64,000 bases of DNA, taken from positions 15,488,501 through 15,552,500 of the forward strand of contig BSBM01001138.1 of the NCBI GenBank assembly GCA_027924585.1. Direction: 5' to 3'. The translations under genes and the position numbers were made by a program. Below the pieces are notes generated by a model, which made no database searches, was not told the DNA's origin, and saw only the letters and a program-made list of their open reading frames with translations. Below are positions 12,041 to 23,080 of this stretch, one piece after another. Position 1 is the stretch's first letter. Each line of letters starts with the position of its first letter. The stretch comes from Larix kaempferi (taxonomy: Eukaryota > Streptophyta > Pinopsida > Pinales > Pinaceae).

Positions 12041-12500
12041 GAGTGAAACAGATCGTCAACTACCCCCATGTTGTAATGTCTCGGCGCAACTCGACTACAT
12101 TGTACCACGAGCGTGGTATCTCATCCAAAGTATGGACAAAAGCATGGACCCACTCATCTCTGGGTCACGCTACCCATAAGCGTTGGCATTCCATCACATG
12201 ATCACTGGGATTGGTCCGGCCATCATACTTTCCAGTGTGATAAACGTTAGTATCGCCAAACCGAACCATCATCAACCTTCGACACTGTGACCAACCTTTA
12301 ATGAATTTCTTATGTGTCACCCACCAGTGAGCTAGAGCAGCCTTCAGTGCTTCGTCCAATGCCAACAATCATTGCGGTTCTGAGACACGGTCTTCAAACT
12401 CTGCTAAAAAGGTGTTTAGGCCAGGAAACCCATCGTAGACAAGCAATGTGATCATTTTTGCCGTAACACGACATAATGATTGCATAACTAAACCACATTT
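12041..12500 (-). pseudogene. Second Gag-like (capsid-core-like) domain between protease and RT of element A
   Basis: In the same frame as the protease, minus-strand segments read AHWWVTHKKFIKGW, then QCRRLMMVRFGD, GKYDGRTNPSDHVMECQRLW, DEWVHAFVHTLDEIPRSWY and VELRRDITTWG. This pattern (small domain ending in W, then a conserved DG-x-x-x-P-x-x-H block, then a tryptophan-rich helix pair) resembles the retrotransposon capsid core. The element also has an ordinary Gag core further upstream at about 14,500-14,930. Two in-frame stops interrupt it. Assignment rests on my recall of the gag pattern; a structure or profile search would settle it. Confidence 0.55.
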
Positions 12501-12689
12501 CTGGAATGGTACTTCATGCATTCGATTTTACCAATGCTCCAATGCATCATCAGAGTCGAAAGATGCAAAGCTCTCACTGCGCCACTCCAACTCACTATGG
12601 ACAGTAGGATGAATATAATCTTCAGAAATATTGAATCCATGGTCCCATCCAGCATGATCATCATCTCTTACAGGTTCAATGTATCGGTG

Positions 12690-13069
12690 TCATTCAGCCA
12701 GATCCAACGGGGCTAGGACCCTGAAATCGCGATTCTCAAAGGTCATCATGCGCTTTTTGAAGTTGATGACAGCTCCACTATCGTTAGCCCATCCGATCCC
12801 AAAGAGCGCCGGATAAGAGCTTCCTCCCTCAACTACTTCGATAACATCAAAGTCAGCATAAATCTTCATGCCCTCAATATCAATCGTGAGCCGCAGAACA
12901 CACCCAATGGGTGTTACCTTCGCATGGTTAACCAACTGAAGCTGCACAGTAGACCAGCTCAATGGGGGACTCCCCATCTTTTGCCACACCTGCTTGTTTA
13001 ATATGTTAACATCCGAACCAAGGTCAAGAATCACATAGTCAACATCATATTCACCAATCTAAATAGTCA
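12690..13069 (-). pseudogene. Element A aspartic protease
   Basis: The active-site motif reads DLGSDVNIL near 13,010-13,030, with the D[ST]G pattern changed to DLG, a form I associate with a group of plant gypsy proteases. Downstream are hydrophobic strands with ALFGIGWANDSGAVI. It would cut the polyprotein. It is in frame with both Gag and the second Gag-like domain. Confidence 0.72.
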
Positions 13070-15903
13070 TGCGCATCTCCTTGCTAGTCTTCCGTTGCTG
13101 TAGGGAGTTGACTGCCGACTCATGTTGTCCTTTCGAAAATCACTGCAACCATCCCTCAATCTCAACCAGGGCAGCCGAGTCTCCTGCCAATGACAGACAG
13201 TTTTCAAGGAAATTTTGCAATGTCCCCGGTGGTGGTGGTCGATCAGGGTCTGATGTAGTATCAAAGATAGGCGGCATATCGTAAACAACAGCCTTACCGC
13301 AGTCTTTCTCCAAAGCATGATGTGCCTCCAGGAATCTCTCTCGCTCCATATCAATGTCGAAGGGTATCGTCTTCTGACCAGCAAACCGAATCAGTGGTCA
13401 TGAACCATCTTCCCCAGTCATATTGACTCCATGAGTGACAACAGCCACCGAAGCATGTTGTGGTCGTGGTTCGGCAGAAATGGTCGCAATATTTGCACCC
13501 TGCATCTGGTTCTCCTACAGATTCCCCGGTTGATTGACATTTTGATTGGCGTTCGGCAGTGGTCGCGAGGGCTAGTTCTGTACTGGTTACTGTACCGAGT
13601 TCTCTACTATTTTTTGTGGCTGGGCTTGATTCTGTAGCTGCGAAGTGTTTCCATCCTGCCATCGTGCAATCAACTGTGGACAATTCTCAACCGTATGATC
13701 ATTACCAAAACAAAACGTACACTGATTCTGTAGCAATGGGCAGTCGCGCTGATAATGCCCCCATACCGCACAGTGGTAACATTGAATAGGTCCATGACCA
13801 CCTCAGCCTCCTCCTCCATGACCAAATCCGCCACCACATCTGCTCCTATATCCTCCCCAGTAGCTTCCCTGCTGCTGGTATTGTTGTTGCATTGGTGCTG
13901 GTGGAATCCCTTGCCCTTGTGGTGCATACTGTGGTTGCTGTACATACTGTGACTATGGAGGAGTCATCTGCATCGGAGTGTATTGCGGCATGAACTGCTA
14001 CGGTAGCTGCTACTATGGTGCAAACTGCATCTGCGGTTGCGGTAGTGACTGTGCTACCTGCGGTTGCAGTTGTGGTTGTTGCACGGTACACTGATCATCC
14101 TTGATGTAAAATGCATCACACATCCTCTCTTGCAGCAACCCATATGCATGGCAATCTTTGTCATCGTGACCCACCGACTTGCAGAATGTGAAGTAAAGAT
14201 TTCACGGGGTTGTGACCATTTTCTACATATATGGGCAATTATTGTGACTGTGCCCAAACATGTGACAAATGCGACACCACGGCATACTACCACCATTCAA
14301 TGGGTTTGGCGCACCTGAAACCAAATAATTACGGAAATCTGGGAAATTATCCTTTGTATGCCCTTCTCCTCGGCATCGCGTACACCATACTTCATCACGT
14401 TGTTCCTTGTTCTTCTTCAAATCTTGCAACTGTATAGTCAGGTTAGCAAGTTGTGTCTGTATCTGCGACATCCTGGCCGCATTATCTCCAATTGGCGATG
14501 CCTCCAATTGCATTGCAATCTCTAGAGCGTCACTAGGTGTCGATATGTTTTGTTGCATCAGCGGCAGCCAAATGTGGGGTAGCAGTGCCGCAATGAACCA
14601 TTCTTTATGTTGGACGGCGCTCATATCGAAACTAACCTTTTCCATTAGTGTCTTGAATCGCTGGTCGAAATCCCATACTATCTCATTGGGATACTACTTA
14701 ATTTCCTTCAATGTAGTAATGTATTGAGCCTCTGACTTAGGCCGTCTAAATTCAGCAATCAGCCGATCCCGAATCTCATCCAGTGACTTTTCTGGGGCTC
14801 CCGTAGGGACTAGAATAAACTTCATGAACCAATCTAATGCACTACCCCGTAGAGTCATGGCTAACTGTCCTTTCTTAAGATCGGCATCAATGATCTGTTT
14901 CATGGTCTAGACCACTTCACATAAAAACCAATACTATTCCGGGTTGTCTGTCGCACTTCCATGGAACAACAGTAACTTAGCATCATCGCCCGCCATTCTG
15001 GGATTCCTTCCTCCTGTCGCTGTGCTACTACCAATTAACTTTTGCGGAATTGACAAACTTGGCAGTGTCGAAGTAGTATTTCTTGTTGGTTGTGAGTCAA
15101 TGAGCAGAGGTGTGGGTACGTTGGTGCTAGGGTTTGGTCCTGCCTCTATCCTGGGCATAGCCTAGTCATCCCTATCAGGACTGTGAGGTCGCTTTGTCCC
15201 ATGTGGTCTTCCTTCGCAGTTTTGCGGTTTGATCACAGTAGGACCTTCTCCCTTCCTCTGCCTCTTCTCCTGTCGAAACCTCACTCCTCCTCTTGTAAAA
15301 CCACTCTCTTCCTCGGCTTTGCTCACAGTCTCCTCATGGTCTGCACCCATCTACCCCTTACCATTCCATGTATCGTTCTCTAGTAGTCACAGTACCCACG
15401 GTCTCTTCCCACCAGGCTATCTACTGATCAAGGTGCATCTTTAATATACCATTTTCATAGATTAGCATCTTAATCGACAATTGGAGCAACAACAGAAACC
15501 TTCCCCTCTGTCCTCGGAAGAAGTATCTTTCAGCTTCATTATAGGATTTCTTTGTGTCAACCACAAATTCAGTGATATATCCTTCCAAGATGCTATCAAG
15601 CCAAACTTCAACAACCCGTGATGCCTTATTATTGACTTCCTGCAGCTCCTGAATCAATTATGGGCTCCAAGCCATCGACTCACCACCCTGGAAGTTCCTC
15701 TTCTGGAAGGTCAGCTTTGAAAACCATTCGTACAGAATGACCGGGAATTCACAGAAAAACCCTTCATGCGGACCGTCGTGAATATATCTTCCCAGCCAGT
15801 GATCTACTATCAATCATGTGTTCCATCTTTCTTCTTCAACAAACTCCTGCAACTTCTGATCAAACCAGCTCTGTATCTCCGGCTTCGTCGGATGCCACAA
15901 CAT
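13070..15903 (-). pseudogene. Element A Gag with five zinc-knuckle positions
   Basis: A methionine at 15,903 lies just downstream of the primer site and opens a Trp- and Glu-rich N-terminal region to about 15,424. After a frameshift, one frame continues from 15,350 into the protease. It contains a capsid-like core (LRGSALDWFMKFI, SLDEIRDRLIAEFRRP), then CCHC positions at about 14,343-14,385 (last Cys replaced by Phe), 14,232-14,277 (intact), 14,142-14,187 (first Cys replaced by Phe), 13,744-13,785 (intact) and 13,686-13,730 (intact). A Gln/Tyr/Pro-rich linker separates the third and fourth. Gag packages the RNA; most gypsy Gags have one or two knuckles. Several Gln codons are now stops. Confidence 0.75.
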
Positions 15904-15926
15904 GACCTCCTTCTACTCTGCACATG

Positions 15927-15944
15927 GTCCCGGCAATGGAACCA
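15927..15944 (-). promoter_or_regulatory. Primer binding site of element A
   Basis: Two bases inside the 5' LTR, the minus strand reads TGGTTCCATTGCCGGGAC. It begins TGG, as required to pair with a tRNA CCA end, and resembles the TGGCGCCGTTGCCGGGGA site known from Athila/Tat-type plant gypsy elements. Confidence 0.6.
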
Positions 15945-15946
15945 TT

Positions 15947-16766
15947 TGTTGACCAACGCGATCTCGGTCGACAGGGATTCACCTCACTGTCAACACATAC
16001 CGTAGTCTCCCTGGGCATTGGCCCAAGCAGGTTTGAGCCCACCCAGCAACACCCACAGAGCGGATGAGGTCTCACCCAAGGCATCCAGGAAGAGCAGACG
16101 GAACCATGTTTCCGCCGAGGGAGGAGGAGAGTTGTGGTTGTGCAAACTAACTCTATTGCGGTACTTAAACAGAGACTTTAAACATTTGGCAAGGAGTTAT
16201 ACCATATTACTTCATCGCAGCATTTATCATCACATTCTACATAGAACATATTACTTAATCACAACATTTATCATTATAACAACAGTAAACAGACATTGCA
16301 TCAAACAACAGTCATACATCGTAACATTGCACAAAGTTCGTACCAAAACATAATTATGTTACTGTCGCGATCATATACCAGAAGCAAAACATAGATCTTT
16401 GTACACAATCGTTCTTCTTTCTCTATTCTCTTATTCCCTCCGCTTCTTCTCTTCTCCTTCTCTCTCTAACACTTAAAACCCTCATGTATTTATAGGCTTC
16501 TGCCATTACAATATTTGTCCACTTACAATTGACTTCCTAACCGACACTATGGACAATTGACCCAATATCTAACTGACTCGGTCCAAATGACCCCAAAAAC
16601 CCTCATATTGTGGTACAACTGACTCACTATTACCTAATATATAAGTGACCCAAAAACCCGCCAACTGCAGTATTCTTTAGTACAAAATACTCCTTTCGCG
16701 CCCTCATCCGATGTGTCGCTGCGTCGGCGGTACAACAACCTTTCCCCATCAAACCGCTTGCCAACA
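15947..16766 (-). repeat. Element A 5' LTR
   Basis: 820 bp, TGTTG...CAACA, partner of 4,637-5,461. TATAAATA lies on the minus strand at 16,487-16,494. It would drive transcription toward lower coordinates. Confidence 0.9.
16487..16494 (-). promoter_or_regulatory. TATA box in element A 5' LTR
   Basis: TATAAATA on the minus strand, conserved at the same offset in the other LTR. Confidence 0.65.
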
Positions 16767-16771
16767 GTTTC
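16767..16771. repeat. Right target-site duplication of element A (GTTTC)
   Basis: Matches the left duplication GTTTA at four of five bases. Confidence 0.7.
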
Positions 16772-16799
16772 ACATATCCACACATAGGTTCCCATAATT

Positions 16800-17470
16800 C
16801 AATCGTCATTTGCATTTTATTTATGGGTACCAATCCCAAATTTCATGGATCGAACCCCATCCCCAATCAAGGGTGCATCACATCACAACAAATCTATTGA
16901 AATACACAGTAACCTTAAACTGATCCTACGTTAGCCAAACCATTCATCTTTCTAAACAGTAAAATAGAAATTCATAGGAGGAATTGGGATTTCATTCTTT
17001 AAAGACTCACACAAGTCAAACGCAATCGATACCACCAATAGACTTCAACAAACATGATTTATTCCCACTTTAAAGTCTTCACATCACACATAGCAGACTT
17101 ACGAAGGCCACGACTACACACAAGTACAAACACAGGCTTAAGATTACATCATAAAGCTTGAAAACTCTAAATGGGTACTTCCCCAGTTCATGGTTCCAAA
17201 ACTCATAACCTAGGATAGGCACCCATACTTTACGAAAACTGATAAACCACAGGTCTAGGTATCAAACCCCTAGAGTAGCTCATCTTGCCAAGGATCATTT
17301 ATGACAATTTAGACTCAGGATAAAAGTATCACCGGTATCAATGAAATACAAATCTATCATTCAACAGCCCAATCGTCTAGCTATAGGATAAGACTATAAC
17401 AGCGCATACATTCTCATAAATTATGCCATAGGAAAGAAATACGCAAGACAAAGCCAGGGTATGTATCACA
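16800..17470 (-). repeat. Right arm of the diverged inverted repeat flanking element A
   Basis: Its minus strand resembles 3,290-4,060 on the plus strand (see that entry). Element A inserted between the two arms, so the arms and a short loop may once have formed one foldback inside the CACTA. Alternatively both arms are copies of one dispersed repeat in opposite orientation. Confidence 0.5.
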
Positions 17471-17700
17471 TTTAATGTTTGGGGTTTCCTGTCTACTTTA
17501 TATGTGTTTACAATATTTTGCAGTCATGCAATGGTTATCTGTGTAAGCAACTTACATCTCGAGGACCAACTTTAGCACAGGGACCACACAGGAGTGCTGA
17601 AGTTGATAGAGATCAAAATTATGTTATAAAATCTTTTACTGTTGATTTAGCACTAGTCAGAAATTTCGATGGTAATTGTGAGGAAATTTTGCTTATGTAG
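17471..17700 (+). pseudogene. Exon-like open segment in the CACTA interior, unknown
   Basis: A pyrimidine-rich stretch ending ATATTTTGCAG at about 17,513-17,523 precedes an open run to a TAG at 17,700, with segments CKQLTSRGPTLAQGPHRSAE and YVIKSFTVDLALVRNF. It looks like a terminal coding exon of about 59 codons. I do not recognise the protein. It could be part of a transposon gene or a captured host fragment. Confidence 0.35.
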
Positions 17701-17794
17701 ACCATATTGCTAAATTGAAAGGTAACACAGGTGGCTTTTATTTTCTATGGTATAAGGTACTATATTTGTACCCACTTCAGATCTGATTTTTGGA

Positions 17795-18111
17795 TTTTTG
17801 GTTTAATGTTGACGTGGATATCTTCAACTATACCTCTCTTATTGTTATTTGATCAATAGAGATAAATGAGGGATATTTTTATTTGGCGTCCCACCACCCT
17901 TCCTTATACTATGATGATGAACTTTCAGGTTATATTGGACGGCTGTACATTTGAGAGAGATATGACTGGTTGTACCTTCCCCACCTTGTTTGAGCTATGA
18001 TTGGTCTTGTGGTACCTTATCTTTCACCAATGTTTAATGGGGTCATTTACCCTCCTTGAGTAATTTTTTTAAAACCACCTTGTTGAATTTTTGCTCTTAT
18101 ATAGTACTATG
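17795..18111 (+). repeat. Direct repeat, left copy, flanking the long foldback
   Basis: Shares with 19,375-19,618 the blocks GGTTTAATGTTGACGTGGA, CTATACCTCTCTTATTGTTA, TTGTACCTTCCCCACCTTG and ACCACCTTGTTGAATTTTTG in the same order. An internal block of about 70 bp differs. Confidence 0.8.
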
Positions 18112-18161
18112 GTTGTTTGGCCACATTTGGAGCATACCCTTGGTTCTAAGGGTCATGGGTT

Positions 18162-19002
18162 CCAAGGCTACCACCTTCAGGCTTGAAGTGTAGCTGACAA
18201 TGGAAGACACAAGTGTATTTTATTACCACCATGCAAATTTAATTTGACCTTTCAATTCCCATCACCATTTCCTCTCATATGACATCCCAAAACCATTTCT
18301 CTTGACACCCACTCTTCATTCATTCTGTATGCATTTCACTATGCAACCATCTCAGATTCTCACTGCATTTTCCCTCAATTAGTTTATCAATTTAGTATGA
18401 CCCATGCCCGCCATCTGAGGAGTGTTTCCAGCGGTCTTGAGTTTCATCCTGGCAGCGGTGGCGATTCATGGTATTATGTTTCCCTTCGGCTGCAATATGG
18501 AAAACTCAAAGTTGACTACAAAGGTTTGTCTGACAAATTAGATGGTTTGGGTTCCGTAACCCCGATGCCATTCAGGGACACTTTGAGGAATTTCTCCTTG
18601 GGAACTGAACCCAAACCATCACATTTGTCAGACAAGCCTTCGTAGTGAACTATGAGTTTTCCATATTGCAGTCGAAGGGACTAAACATAATACCATGAAT
18701 TGTCACTGTTGCCAGGATCAAACTCGAGACCGCTGGCAACACTCCTCGGACAGCGGGCGTGGTTCATACTAAATTGATAAACTAATTGAGGGAAAACATA
18801 GTGAGAATCTGAGACGGTTGCATAGTGAAATGCATACAGAATGAATGAAGAGTAGGTGTCAAGAGAAATGGTTGTGAGACGTCGTATGAGAGGAAATGGT
18901 GATGGGAATTGAAAGGTCAAATTAAATTTGCATGGTGGTAATAAACTACACTTGTGTCTTCCATTGTCAGCTGCACTTCAAGCCTGAAGGTGGTAGCCTT
19001 GG
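18162..19002. repeat. Long inverted repeat (foldback), arms of about 385-400 bp
   Basis: The left arm (about 18,162-18,555) and right arm (about 18,600-19,002) are reverse complements over nearly their whole length with scattered mismatches, separated by a loop of about 45 bp. The outer edges read CCAAGGCTACCACC and GGTGGTAGCCTTGG; the inner edges GGTTTGGGTTCC and GAACCCAAACC. A transcript would form one long hairpin. Open frames on both strands here are mirror images of each other and are not treated as genes. Confidence 0.93.
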
Positions 19003-19072
19003 GATTAGACATAGGTCGCAGGTGAAGTCCTTACCAATGTGATTGTAAGGCACTCTTTGAAGGTAAAGTCCA

Positions 19073-19201
19073 CAATTTTAAGTATTTTTCCTCATTTTCA
19101 TGCCTTTTTGTAAGACAATAAGGAGGGTAGTGGCATCAACATTGAAAATGGTTTCCATCCAACTTCAACATTTAAGTATTTTTCCTCATTTTCATGCCTT
19201 C
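19073..19201 (+). repeat. Short direct repeat, two copies
   Basis: TTTAAGTATTTTTCCTCATT followed by TTCATGCCTT occurs at about 19,076 and again at about 19,170, about 94 bp apart. Confidence 0.75.
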
Positions 19202-19208
19202 TTGACTA

Positions 19209-19294
19209 CGAACTGTAGCAGCTGTTTGGCCATTTTGACCCTGTAAATCCTTAGAATTACAGGGTGATAATGGCCAAATAACTGCTACAGTTCG
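19209..19294. repeat. Short near-perfect hairpin, 38-bp arms, 10-base loop
   Basis: Arms 19,209-19,246 and 19,257-19,294 pair at 34 of 38 positions, one further as G-U in RNA. The outer end begins CGAACTGTAGCAG and the loop is ATCCTTAGAA. Size and pairing resemble a miRNA precursor or a small foldback element. No flanking target duplication is evident. Confidence 0.8.
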
Positions 19295-19374
19295 GAGAAA
19301 AGAATACTGCTGACCTAAAAGTACACTTGATAGGTTTGGATGGAACAGATTACCATGGACGTCTATGCTATCGT

Positions 19375-19618
19375 ATTTTTGGTTTAATGTTGACGTGGAG
19401 ATCTTCAACTATACCTCTCTTATTGTTATATGATCAATATGTTTATTTTATTACCTATTACTGATTGAGTTATTAAATACTTGTTGTACCTTCCCCACCT
19501 TGATTGAGTTATTATTGGACTTTTGGTACCTTGTCTTTGACTTGTGGTTAATGCGGACATTTACCCTCATTCATTTTTTTTATACCACCTTGTTGAATTT
19601 TTGGTCTTATAGAGTACT
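19375..19618 (+). repeat. Direct repeat, right copy, flanking the long foldback
   Basis: Partner of 17,795-18,111. A third partial copy, covering CTATATCTCTATTTTTGTTA and TGTTTATTTTATTAC, lies at about 19,905-19,985. Confidence 0.78.
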
Positions 19619-22600
19619 TGACTTTGATCACTTGTGATCAGTTGTGGTGTGTTGATAATCACTTCTTTTATGCTGAGACTTGGTTGAAGTTTATAATTTT
19701 TGTGACTTTATTTATGTTGAGTTATGTACTGTGCTTAACTGTCATTGACCTAATCAACTCCAGTGATTTCTCTCTCTCTGGTTTGTACACACCCTCTTGT
19801 AGGGTCAGTTGGTTCCTAGAGAAGACTGGCCTCTCTGAGGCACAAACAGTATTTTCTGAAAGTAACACTTCTAAGTATATTTTCAAGAATAGTTTCACAC
19901 CCAGGTTGGTATCTTAAACTATATCTCTATTTTTGTTATATGATATATATGTTTATTTTATTACATGTTACTGAATATTAATAGTTTATCTTTTTAGTTT
20001 GATTGTCAGTGTAACTCATTATATCAATTTTGAATATACCAAAGAGCCTGTGTTAAGAACTTATGGGTTGTACATTTGGAGTTCTTGGTTTCAAGAGGTA
20101 AGTATATTTTAGACTGACTAATGTATATCCATGGAATAATTTTTTTCTGGAAATTTGTTTTTATTTTTTCTATTGGCATTTGTGTTGTGGAACTAATGTG
20201 AATTGTGTTCACTATTATTAGCTGATACAGGGAGGGCACATACTACCTTAAAGGTGTTTGATTGTTATGGCATTCTTGTTTTTTTTTCAATGTTTTTTTG
20301 CACATTGAATTTTTTCTCACATCATTCAAGAAAAGTTTATAACCCTGCACTGTAATCACAACATCTAACTGCATGGAAGTTGGGACACTGTTACTTTATC
20401 ACATGTGCATGTGCTCCCCGTTTTAAATAAACTTCAACACATTTTTGTAACTATAAATTCAATAAGTGTTTCCATCTCAAACTTGATTTAGACTATGCTA
20501 ACAACTATTTTCTTTTGATCTGACTATATAATATGCATTCTGAGTTATCAGATTTCCCTCGCATCAAACACGGGACCTTAGATTGATGCTGGTTTAGACT
20601 ACATTGTTACAACTTTTGGATCTCATACAACCTATAGATGAATAGTGAACTACATATTGATTTACTAAGAATATCATATTAAGAGGCAAAACAACATGCA
20701 CCAGTAGTTCTACCTTTGAATGCAAATGACACAGATATAGACATAGAATGATCATAGAATGAGATATAGACACTATGGTAGAACACGTGATGATGTTGAT
20801 TTCTGTGTGATTGCATATGCAGCTAGAAAATATATAGAAGGTGGCATGAAATCAAATGAAATTCTGGGTAACAGCAAGTGCAGAGAAGTTTCATGTGTCA
20901 CATAAGAAGACAGCAATAGATTATGGAGAAAATCCGATCTCCATGAAGTGTTGTATGGAGTCAGAAATATTTGCAAGGGAGATGTAAACATGGTTGTGCT
21001 ACATGTAAAATTGTGTAATTTGTATTTATTTGAAGTTGTTTGGTCTTAAGTGAACACATCTTCCCATTTGAGTGCATGGTAATTGCATTGTTTGCATGTG
21101 GTGCCTATATAGTTCTATGGTATTTTTGGCAAATCCTCTTACATAAAGTGCAGTTGACAGTGAAAATTTATGCAGCTCATCAAAATTTGCAATTGGGTTC
21201 TTTATTTGTTTTGGTTTTTATTGGGTTGGTGCATTCATTGGATCAGGTGGCCTCTAACATGGAAGCTAAGTTGGGATCTTCTATTGTGCCCTAGCTCAAG
21301 TATTTTGCAAGTTTGTTATCTTGTGGCATGATGTAGTTTTGGGGTTATGCATTCAACCTGCACATGCCTTCTTTGTGCATTCTTTTTGATGCGTTGCTTT
21401 CCACCTTTTTCATATCCGCACAAGTTAGAATTTATTTTGGTTGGATTCCTTTGTTGTAACTTAAATAATTGTTTGTTGCTACATGCTTAGTGTGCTTCTA
21501 GGAGACTTGGTAAACAAGCGCTTTGGTAGAGGCAAGATTGATTATATCAATTGACTTCAAAGTTTATTTAGAAATATTTTCAACCATTGGTTCCACTCTA
21601 TTTATTTTCTATTCAATAAGCCTACAAAGAGTTGCTTGTTCAAAAATGCAGTGAGTGTTGAGAATAGACAACCGTAGCATTGCAAACTTCAAATGATAGA
21701 ATTTTTGGAACAATTGTTTCCTATAGGGTCTTCATGACAAGTAGAATTGTGAGCTTATTTCCTTGTAGGGGTTTAAAGTAAAACTTCATCATGTCATTGC
21801 TTTAATGCAAGATACTAATGAAAAATGTACACTGAGGTCACATTTCTATAAAGTCAAATCTCGTACATTTTTCACTTCATATAGAAACATCAAAAATACA
21901 TTTTGTATGTTCATTCAGGCACTCAAAATAAGTCCGTCCTCTCTTAAAAATAGAGGGTTGAATTCACAAAGTCGTTTAAAAGAAACACAACCTGAAGACT
22001 AAATCTCTACTTAATACATATTTTTTCAAAAAACAATAAGAGAACAAGGGACACTCCCTTTCAACAAAAATCATCCATTGAAAACAAACCAGCTGGGTTT
22101 TCTTTTCAATCCCTATCGCAAAAGAGAGTGATTTTGATGAGATTGAATCCGTAAGTATAGATCATTATTGACTAGAGATAGTGAACAAGGATTTCTATTT
22201 TCATCATTTAATGCTTTCCCAATGTTTGGGTACGAGTTCCAATCCTTCAAGTACCAGCAAATAGCCATTTATCTTCATCTTGGTTCAATTCTTCTATCCT
22301 CAATGATATATAACCATAAAGGGAGAAGGGCCTGAGGGAGAAGCTAAAGGCATGACTGTTCACCCAGATGTGGGGTTCAGAATGTGACAAGGAGGAGATT
22401 CTAGTGGTTACCGAAAGTTGGAGTTTCGATGGCGATCGGATCACCATTCAACTGCTATCCACATGTGCTTAAGACTGGGGCTTACAATTCTTCATGTTTA
22501 TACATTTAGTTCAAGTTATTGAGATATATGTCTAGGACTGTGTTTGTTGTTTACAAGCTCATGAAAAGTTTGATGATAAATGACTCTAAGAAAGTTTTAT

Positions 22601-23080
22601 TAAGAATTGAATAGAGCTAAGAAGTGAATAGAGCTAAGATATAATTCTTTGTAAGACCGAGCTCATACATTGCAAAATGTTGTTTAAGCCTTATGATTAT
22701 TCAAAGGACACAAGGAGAACATCAGTTATATCTTGAATACCGAGCCTATTCTTTGTGACCAAATTGAGTTTGAGTTTGAATATTTGTGCCATTAAAAGAC
22801 AAAACTTGAAGTTGAAGAATTGATTGTTGAAAAGGGATAAGTATGAAAACTACTTGAACAAATTTTATTTGTGTTACTGCTTATCATAAAGACTTGGTAA
22901 CTACTTTAAGGAATACAATGCACGATTATTTGTTTGATGAAGTTTGATAGAATTGGAAAACATCATTAAAAGACTTGTTTGCAGATCTGAAAGGAATCAT
23001 TGATAAGGATTTGATTGTAGATGTAAGAGCTAGTTCATGAGAAGTGCTTTTAGTCTATCCCAAGCAAATCTATGACTGTA
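19619..23080. other. CACTA interior, right side; no recognisable gene
   Basis: About 3.5 kb of AT-rich sequence with intron-like T-rich runs and only short open frames. I see no motif for a transposase, no RNA gene, and no further long repeat apart from the partial copy at 19,905-19,985. Confidence 0.45.

Larger units (their letters stand above)
4637..16766 (-). mobile_element. Element A: full-length Ty3/gypsy retrotransposon with accessory frame
   Basis: About 12.1 kb, bounded by two LTRs that begin TGTTG and end CAACA, with a 5-bp target duplication. Reading on the minus strand the order is 5' LTR, primer site, Gag with several zinc knuckles, protease, a second Gag-like domain, RT, RNase H, integrase, a roughly 3-kb accessory frame, purine tract and 3' LTR. 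Protease-RT-RNase H-integrase order makes it Ty3/gypsy. No chromodomain is seen. The reading frame is interrupted by many stops and several frameshifts, so this copy is dead. It is inserted in the CACTA transposon, hence younger than the CACTA's arrival or carried with it. Confidence 0.88.

Noticed and set aside
18397-18920. Opposed open frames MTHARHLRSV... and its mirror
   Set aside because: The two are translations of the two arms of one inverted repeat, so they are mirror images and not separate genes.
21040-21294. Possible membrane-protein exon (hydrophobic open frame)
   Set aside because: Low-complexity hydrophobic reading typical of T-rich DNA; no splice pairs or homology pattern.
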